A stretch of 64,000 nucleotides of DNA, taken from positions 1,302,001-1,366,000 of the forward strand of contig CM056878.1 in the NCBI GenBank assembly GCA_029876055.1, read 5' to 3'. Below the pieces are notes generated by a model. That model made no database searches. It saw nothing but the letters and a program-made list of their open reading frames with translations, and had not been told where the DNA came from. This document shows positions 57,307 to 64,000 of this stretch, piece after piece (the stretch's first letter is position 1; each line of letters begins with the position of its first letter). A program made the translations under genes and the position numbers. This DNA comes from Madurella fahalii (Eukaryota > Ascomycota > Sordariomycetes > Sordariales).

Positions 57307-60300
57307 ATGGACGCCCAGGTGAGGCCATTTCCCGGCGCCTTACATTCCCCGCAAAAGCTCTTCAATTTCCCAGCCCCGCCATCAAAGCAGGGGAGAGAAC
57401 CACAAGCTTGCTCCCGCTCCCCCGCCCATCGCCGCCTTGCAGACTAAGCTTTGCTAACAACCCGCCCGCCCGCCCGCAGATCGAGAATGCGATCGAGATC
57501 GCCTGGGACCCTTCTTCGGACCAGGCTCTAAAGGGCCAAGCCTTCGACTTCCTCAACCAGCTCCGCGCCGACCCCCAGGCCTGGCAGATCTGTGCATCCC
57601 TTTTTACCCGAAACCCCCGAGCATCCGAGGTCGTCCGTCTAGTATCGCTCGAGATAGTCAACAATGCGGTGCACTCGCAGGCCCTGGACGGCGGCGGGCT
57701 CGCCTTCCTCAAGCAGTCTCTGCTTGACTACGCCAGACGCGTGTACGGCGGCAATACCCAGGAGCAGATAGACCCACCACATCTTCAAAACAAACTTACG
57801 CAAACCCTGACGTATCTCTTTGTCTCGTTGTACAAGGAGGGCTGGGAGAGCTTTATCGATGACTTCCTGGCGCTCGCCCAAAAAGACAATCTCCCGGGGG
57901 TGATCATGTACCTGCGCATCTTGGGCTCCATCCACGATGAGATCGCCGATCTGATGCTGAGTCGCCAAGAAAATGAGGCGAAGCGTAACAATGATCTCAA
58001 GGACTTGGTGCGAGAGCGAGACATGCGCAAGATTGCCGCGTCTTGGCGGGACATGCTGGCCCGGTATAGCAACCAGAACGACGTCGTGGTCGAGTCGACG
58101 CTAAAGATCATTGGAAAGTGGGTGAGCTGGATCGACATCCACCTGGTCATTAACCAGGAGATGCTCAACCTCCTATTGCCCCTGGTCGGGAGGTCGAAGG
58201 CGGCCGGAGGCGAGGATAAGGTGAGAGACGTTGCTGTTGATACCTTCACCGAGATTGTGGCCAAGAAAATGAAGCCCAGCGACAAGATCGAGATGATCTC
58301 GTTCCTCAATCTCCGCGAGATCGTCACACAGTTGCTGGCAAGCCCGCCTCTGGAAGAGTGGAAGGGGACGTCCCGATACGATACCGACCTTGCCGAAGCC
58401 GTTGCCAAATTGGTCAACACCATCATGACAGACGTGGTACGCGTGTTGGAGGACAGCAAAGCCGACCATGACACGAGGGCAAAGGCTGAGCAGCTTCTCC
58501 GGGATTTCCTACCATCCCTACTCCGTCTCTTCTCGGACGAGTACGACGAAGTCTGCTCGACCGTTATCTCCTCGTTGACCGATCTCTTGACCTTCCTTCG
58601 CAGGGTCGGGACACTCCCGCCCGCCTACTCGGAGATGCTGCGCCCGATCTTGAGCGCTGTTGTGCTGAAGATGAGGTACGACGAGACATTCAACTGGGGG
58701 AACGAAGACGAACAAACAGACGAGGCTTTATTCCAAGACCTGCGCAAGAAGCTTCAGATTCTTCAGAAAAGCATTGCGTCTGTCGACGAGAATCTCTGTA
58801 TAGAATTCTTAAGCGATCTAGTAGCAAACATGTTTTCGACCCTGGAACAACAAGGATCGCAGATGGACTGGCGGGATCTCGACCTCGCACTGCATGAGAT
58901 CTATTTGTTCGGCGAGCTTGCTCTGCCCAACATGGGGCTAGCTCAGAAGAGTCAGCCAAGCAGCGTCGCCGCCGAGCGGCTCGCCGTCATGATGAGCAAA
59001 ATGGTCGAGTCAGGTAAGGAGATCCCCCGAGTCACCTCTTGCCTTGGGACCTGTAAACTTACCCACATCTCCAGGCATCGCCAACTACCCTCACCCCGCA
59101 ATCCTTCTTCAGTATATGGAAATCTGCACCAGGTATAACAACTTCTTCGAGAACCAGCAGCGCTATATCCCACAAGTACTGGAAAACTTTGTCCGGCTGG
59201 TGCACCATGACCATGTCAGGGTCCGAACAAGGTCCTGGTATCTGTTTCTCCGATTCGTGAAGACCCTCCGGGCACAGGTCGGCAATGTGGCCAAGACAGT
59301 GATCGAATCCATCAGCGACCTCCTACCCATCAAAGCCGAGGTCCCGGGTACCGATGCTGACGACGACATGTCGTCTGATGAGTCTGACCACTCAGCGGAT
59401 GCCGTCTTCACCAGTCAGCTCTTCCTCTACGAGGCCATCGGGTACATCTCGTCAACCTCGGCCACACCCCCTGCCGATCAGGCGCTGTACGCGCGGTCGG
59501 TCATGGAGCCGCTCTTCTCGGACATGAGCGTACACCTGGAGCGAGCCAAGTCGGGGGATGCGCAGGCCATACTACAGGTGCACCACATTATCATGGCTCT
59601 GGGGACCCTAGCAAACGGCTTTGCCGACGCCACTGCCGGACAGGGGGACCGGCGACCGCAGCCGCCACAGCCCATCTCGGACGAGTTCTCGAGGGCCGCC
59701 GAGGCCATCCTCATTGCACTGAACCAGCTCAATGGCAGCGGCGAGATCCGCGCCGCATGCCGGTCAGCCTTCTCGCGGCTGCTGAGTGTGCTGGGTTCTG
59801 CCGTCTTGCCCCAACTGCCCCAGTGGATCGAAGGGCTACTCTCTCGCAGTTCTAGCAAGGACGAGATGGCCATGTTTCTCCGCCTCCTGGCACAGGTGGT
59901 CTATAACTTCAAGGGCGACATCTATACCATTCTCGATCTCCTCCTGACCCCACTGCTCCAACGCGTATTTGGCGGGTTGTCCGAGCCCATCAACGGAACA
60001 GACGACGAGGTCCAATTGCAGGAGCTAAGCCGTGAATACGTATCGTTCGTGCAAGTCATCCTCCTCAACGATCTCGGGGGCGTCCTGGTCAGCACATCAA
60101 ATCAAGGCGTCTTCGAATCACTCGTGTCGTCCATCATCAACATCGCCAAGACGCTCACACACGGGAACCTCGTGTCAAGCCGGATCGCCTGCAATGTGCT
60201 CAGCCGGATGGCCTCGCAGTGGGGAGGGCCGGATGTTGCCACCGTCGGCGAGAACCCGGTCACGACGGGTCAGCCGGCGCCGGCTATCCCCGGCTTCGAC

Positions 60301-60585
60301 CAGTTTATGATTGAGCAGTTTCACGGGCTCTGCTGGGAGGTACTGCAGGACTCGGGGTTCCGGCCAAACAATGACGCGCAGTCACGGCAGATTCTCAACG
60401 AAATCGCTGGGATTCAGCAGCTTATTTACCTCAAGACGGGCGACTCGTTCATCCGGCATTTGCAGACGAATACGTTCCCCCAACTCGGCATAGACGGCAC
60501 CGAGTACCTGCGTGTACTGACCTCCTCGACGGAACGCAAGCCGGTTGTTACGTACCTTTTGAACTTACTCAAAAGCCGGAGATAG
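57307..60585 (+). CDS. los1: Exportin-T (LOS1), nuclear tRNA exporter
   Basis: Ran-GTP-dependent karyopherin that carries mature tRNA out of the nucleus. Exons: 57307-57318 (12 nt), 57480-59013 and 59075-60585, 1018 residues. It starts MDAQIENAIEIAWDPSSDQALKGQAFDFLNQL, the HEAT-repeat start of the exportin-T family, and goes on with the typical SLFTRNPRASEVVRLVSLEIVNN block. HEAT repeats fill the protein; an acidic patch (DADDDMSSDESD) lies at about residue 610. The tiny first exon is needed because ORFs starting from inside the intron lack MDAQ. The length fits the family (about 980-1100). No defect is seen. Confidence 0.94.
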
Positions 60586-62414
60586 CGGGTGATGGTGTAT
60601 ACGTAGTCGAGGCAAATCCGATGTCCACTTAACCGCCCTTGACCTTCCTTGTTTTATTTGAATTCCTGTTGATTTCTTACTTTCCTATATCAACTATCAG
60701 CGGCAAGAGTGATTTGATTTGATTCGATTTGCATTAACACGGGAGTTGGGTGGGAAGACTGACTGCTGGCCCCATGGCAAAGACAAAACCAGAATTATAC
60801 GTTTCCATTAACACACACATCCACGTCCCGTTCGCCGTCCACCATTAGCCAACATACGCCTTGCGAAAACACACTGCCACATGTAGATGGAGTTGCTTCT
60901 TACTGCACCCGATGGGGCTTCTTGTCTATAGCGATATTTTGATGAAGCTGGGTTGAACGAGGGGGAAAGGGGGCAGGGCAGAGAGCTTGCTTTAGCTGTG
61001 CTAAAGCGGAAGAGGATGGTGGGAGTCTAGATGGGGAGGTGGGACACTGCCATTCAGACAACCCCATGGCCCTTTATTCTTTTCTTTTCTCCCTCTCTCT
61101 CTTTCTCTCTATCTATCTATTTTTTTTTTTTTGTAACACGGTCTTGCTTGGCGTACCAGTCTATCATATCCACCGGTACCTAGCTCTCTCGTGGGGAGGA
61201 TTGAAATGGTTAAGATCTTTTATCAGTAGAAACGTCTATACGGAGGCGTAACTGTCCGGATTCCCCGTCTGAACACGCATATTGTTGCAAAAGATATGAG
61301 GAAACTAGGAAAGGCGGAGACCGGGCTGGTTCGTCAGTGTCTGTTTTCTCGATTTGCAATCAGTCATCGTAACTGGCATGACGCCAAGCTCCAGGTTACA
61401 GTACCCGCCTATTGGGGACGTCTGATGGTGGGTAGGCTTCCGTCCTTGGCTTTCCCCACGAACCTTTAGACACTTGTTCTATATATCTTACTGTAATACT
61501 AGTTTGATCCTAAAGTCTTGCAACGGTGCAGGGCCATTTATCTGGAGAATGGTTTCTAAATCAACTTTCTTGCTCGGTTGCAAGGTTATTAGATCTAGCA
61601 AGCGGTGCTGTCCTCTACCAACATCCTAATCCCGTAAAGTTAAACACGGCGAAACGTACACCAGATATTCACACGGTTCAGCCTTGAGGCGGAATATCCA
61701 TTTTCGCAGGCGCCCACATAACAGCAGTCATCCGCCGCTAAAGCACTGGGGTAGAAGCGACGCAATATTCGGGTAGCTGAAGCGAAAGCTCAATGATGAG
61801 GCTTGCAGCGTTGAATTCAATTACATGGCGGCGTAAGCGAAGGAATGTTTCCTGCTCCGCATACAGTACTATTACTTGCGTTGCCTTCAGCCCACCTTGG
61901 TAAGAGCAACGATGTTGAGGCGCCAACATGGATTTTCAAACCAGCCCCTTACGCCTACTCGTAATGTGTAGGTAAGATCCAATCTGCCACTGGGCTAATG
62001 CAGTTACAGTCTAGCACCTTAACAGCGCCGGTTCGATATACATTCTCGTTACTCCTTCCTCGTTAATACGCCGGATATCGAATACAACCCGCTTCCTACC
62101 CTAACTTCGGCCACAAGCTGGAGCACACTCTCCACACGACTACATGAGGTTAGGCGGAGTTGGGGTCTCATGAACTGGCAGCAGTATAGTCAGCACAACC
62201 CAACATCGAAGTTCACAGACTTGGCTTATGCGTAGGTGTACTCGCTGTCTCGAGACGCATGCATCCCCGCCGGTGCAGCGTTCGCTCAAGGGCCCAGGCA
62301 TGTCCTCGACTATCGTGGGGCTTTGGGTTATTGTTGCCACGGGCACGGACACATGCTTACCGAGGACATCGAGCGCAAAGGTTCGGGAAAATAGCAAGGG
62401 GAAGCCCATGCATA
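60586..62414. other. LOS1 3' flank and degraded spacer
   Basis: 1.8 kb without a credible gene. A pyrimidine tract ending in TCTATCTATCTATTTT is at 61078-61131. Short minus-strand ORFs at 61738-61929 and 62140-62418 could be decayed continuations of the helicase-like remnant, but no motif in them is clear. Confidence 0.5.
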
Positions 62415-62815
62415 TCAACCAACCGCGTCAAAGGTTTGGGCAGGGCCAAGTTCAAAGAAATGATCTTCTGGTCCGGGTCTGTGCTTTTGTGGGAGACAAA
62501 CTCTGGTGATGATGCGCGAGGAGCCCGACTCTATGTTGCGCAGTGACTGAGCTTCATCAACAATGATGCAGTAGAAATGAAAGCCATCAAGGGGCAAGGA
62601 CATGATATAGCACTTGATGGCGATCTTCTCCCTCCGGATCATACGGTCCTTCAGGTACTGCTCCTGGATCTTGATGCGTTTCTTGATCTCGTCATGGAAC
62701 TCCGCTTCCATGCTTGGAGGAATAGCACCGAGCGCCTCCCACATGTCGCCGGCGTCCCTGGCATCCAGGAGTTCATCATGCTCCTGGATTCCTTCATTGA
62801 CCGACTCGAGCTAGT
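62415..62815 (-). pseudogene. Remnant of an SNF2-type helicase gene
   Basis: An open minus-strand stretch of about 110 codons (62744-62415; open upstream to a stop near 62813) reads EFHDEIKKRIKIQEQYLKDR, then FHFYCIIVDEAQSLRNIESG. The VDEAQ motif followed by SLRN resembles motif II and its neighbourhood in SNF2/DEAD-like ATPases. There is no motif I upstream, no later motif in frame, and stops flank it on both sides, so it looks like a broken gene piece. It may extend leftwards in other frames to about 61738. The family call is tentative. Confidence 0.4.
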
Positions 62816-64000
62816 TCAAGACATCATTGAGGGCGCTGGCCACTTAATAACATTTACATATCTCACCACCTATCCATACAACGTAAGTACATCTGCAGAG
62901 TCAAAAACAAGTTTCTGCATTCTACTCTACCCACCCGCGGCCCGAGTCGGCAGCCAACGCGACTTGAGACTCAACGTGGAAGACATCACCACGGATCCTC
63001 CCCCTGACTCACATTGCCATCCCCTTCGACACCCTGCACCCTGAGCAAGTTTTCCCAAGCAAGAGCGGTCTCGACAATTCTCGTCGCGAGACCAGGCCGC
63101 GGTGTACCTGACTCAAACGAGAGCTCGCGACGGTCCCGGCCCGGTCCCGGTCCCGTTCCCAACGCCAGCCTCACCACCGATCTACCACCGCGGCCCCTAT
63201 TACGCAGCGGCCGCAAACAAGATTTCCATTCCCGCACCCCGCGAGCAACCGCGCTTCGCTGGAGCCGCCCCACCGGCGGCCCTGGCGTCGGACTGCCCCC
63301 GCGCCCCCCCGCTGCAGGCCAGATAGACGGGCACCGTGGGTGCAGCGGCAGGGAAGCCCCGCCGGCCGGCGGCAACCTCCCCAAAGCCTCGCGTCATCGC
63401 CCGCTTAACCAAGAGGCAAAAGATGACCGCCAAGCGGCGGCGGCGGCGCAGCGAGCGAGCGAGCGAGCCGGAGGAATAGCACGGGTCGTTGAGAGCTCTC
63501 GGCTCCGTCTCGGACAGCTGAGCACGCCTGTGCGGCCCGCGCGCGTGTGTGTCATCCGCGGCGCGGTCCGTGGGCGGCGAAGGGCCGACGCCGGCTCCCG
63601 GCTCGGGCTGGGAGCTGGGCTAGACTGGACTGGGCTGGACTGGACTGCGAAGGCCGGAGAGGGTGGGGGCGTCGCGGACGAGGACAGCTCAGAGTTGAAT
63701 TTGGACTCGTAGCGGGGGTGGATTGTGTTGGGGGGTTGGAGGATGGGGGGTTTTGATGGTGAGTGAAGTTGTGATGAGCGAAGTTTGCTAAGGGGTTTGT
63801 GACGTGGAGGATGGGCAAAGGTTGGATTCGGGGAGGGCTGGTATGGACAAGGCATTTTGGGCTGCTCGTTGGGGGATTTGGATCTCAACTAGTAAGTACT
63901 TGGTGAGAGATTGTCTGCCTGGATATCATTACCAGCGGTACTAGCTGCGTAGGGAATACGAACGTATTTCTCTCCTCTTCCCTTGGCTCTCGCTTGAAAA
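62816..64000. other. GC-rich right end, no supportable gene
   Basis: Dense overlapping ORFs on both strands (up to 232 codons at 63014-63712) are expected in such GC-rich DNA and show no motif. Small direct repeats occur at 63623-63650 (TGGACTGGGC and TGGACTGGAC units) and GCGAGCGAGCGAGC at 63453-63466. It may be the promoter or leader of a gene beyond the window. Confidence 0.5.

Noticed and set aside
63014..63712. 232-codon ORF at the right end
   Set aside because: Very GC-rich DNA with equally long ORFs on the other strand; Arg/Gly/Pro-rich low-complexity product with no domain.

Overview
The window is nuclear DNA of a filamentous ascomycete, most likely a Sordariomycete close to Sordariales/Chaetomiaceae. 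This rests on small GT-AG introns with CTGAC/CTAAC-like branch sites, GC-rich third codon positions, and a gene set of clear fungal orthologues: the Tup1-type corepressor RCO-1, the C-5 sterol desaturase ERG3, LAS21, condensin YCG1, NOP4, POB3 and LOS1. I see no rRNA, CRISPR, intact transposon, secondary-metabolite cluster or tRNA that I can defend.

Layout, left to right. The 3' part of the rco-1 gene runs off the left edge (minus strand), followed by about 3.7 kb without a recognisable gene. Next come ERG3 (+), a small membrane protein (-), ribosomal protein eL28 (+, five exons), malate dehydrogenase (+, seven exons), TRAPP subunit Trs33 (-), a SIZ/PIAS SUMO ligase (-), a small basic DUF2423-like protein (+), GPI ethanolamine-phosphate transferase LAS21 (+, nine exons), condensin subunit YCG1 (-), NOP4 (+), an unknown protein (-), a NIPA-type magnesium transporter (+), Erf4 (-), an unknown membrane protein (+), a large DUF4203-like membrane protein (+), an acyl-CoA synthetase (-), a GH1 beta-glucosidase (-), a GFA/CENP-V-type protein (-), POB3 (+), LOS1 (+), a degraded SNF2-helicase-like remnant (-) and a GC-rich right end with no supportable gene.

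The genes are mostly unlinked housekeeping functions (transcription, sterol and GPI synthesis, vesicle tethering, SUMO, chromosome condensation, ribosome biogenesis, tRNA export). I found no new multi-gene system. The most useful observations are: (1) three conserved genes (ERG3, ERF4 and the unknown gene at 27.5-28.9 kb) each show one frame jump that a single missing base would explain, two of them at C/G homopolymers, which points to consensus errors rather than three pseudogenes; (2) the acyl-CoA synthetase carries an exact PTS2 peroxisomal signal at residues 7-15 and no PTS1; (3) first coding exons are very short (11, 12 and 13 nt) in POB3, LOS1 and malate dehydrogenase; (4) LOS1 is preceded by a four-codon upstream ORF that copies its own start; (5) two NAGNAG tandem acceptors; (6) long T/G and C/T homopolymer junctions in gene-free DNA.

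Exon boundaries were derived by hand from splice signals and reading-frame continuity. Family names rest on recognised motifs and remembered family features, not on a search.
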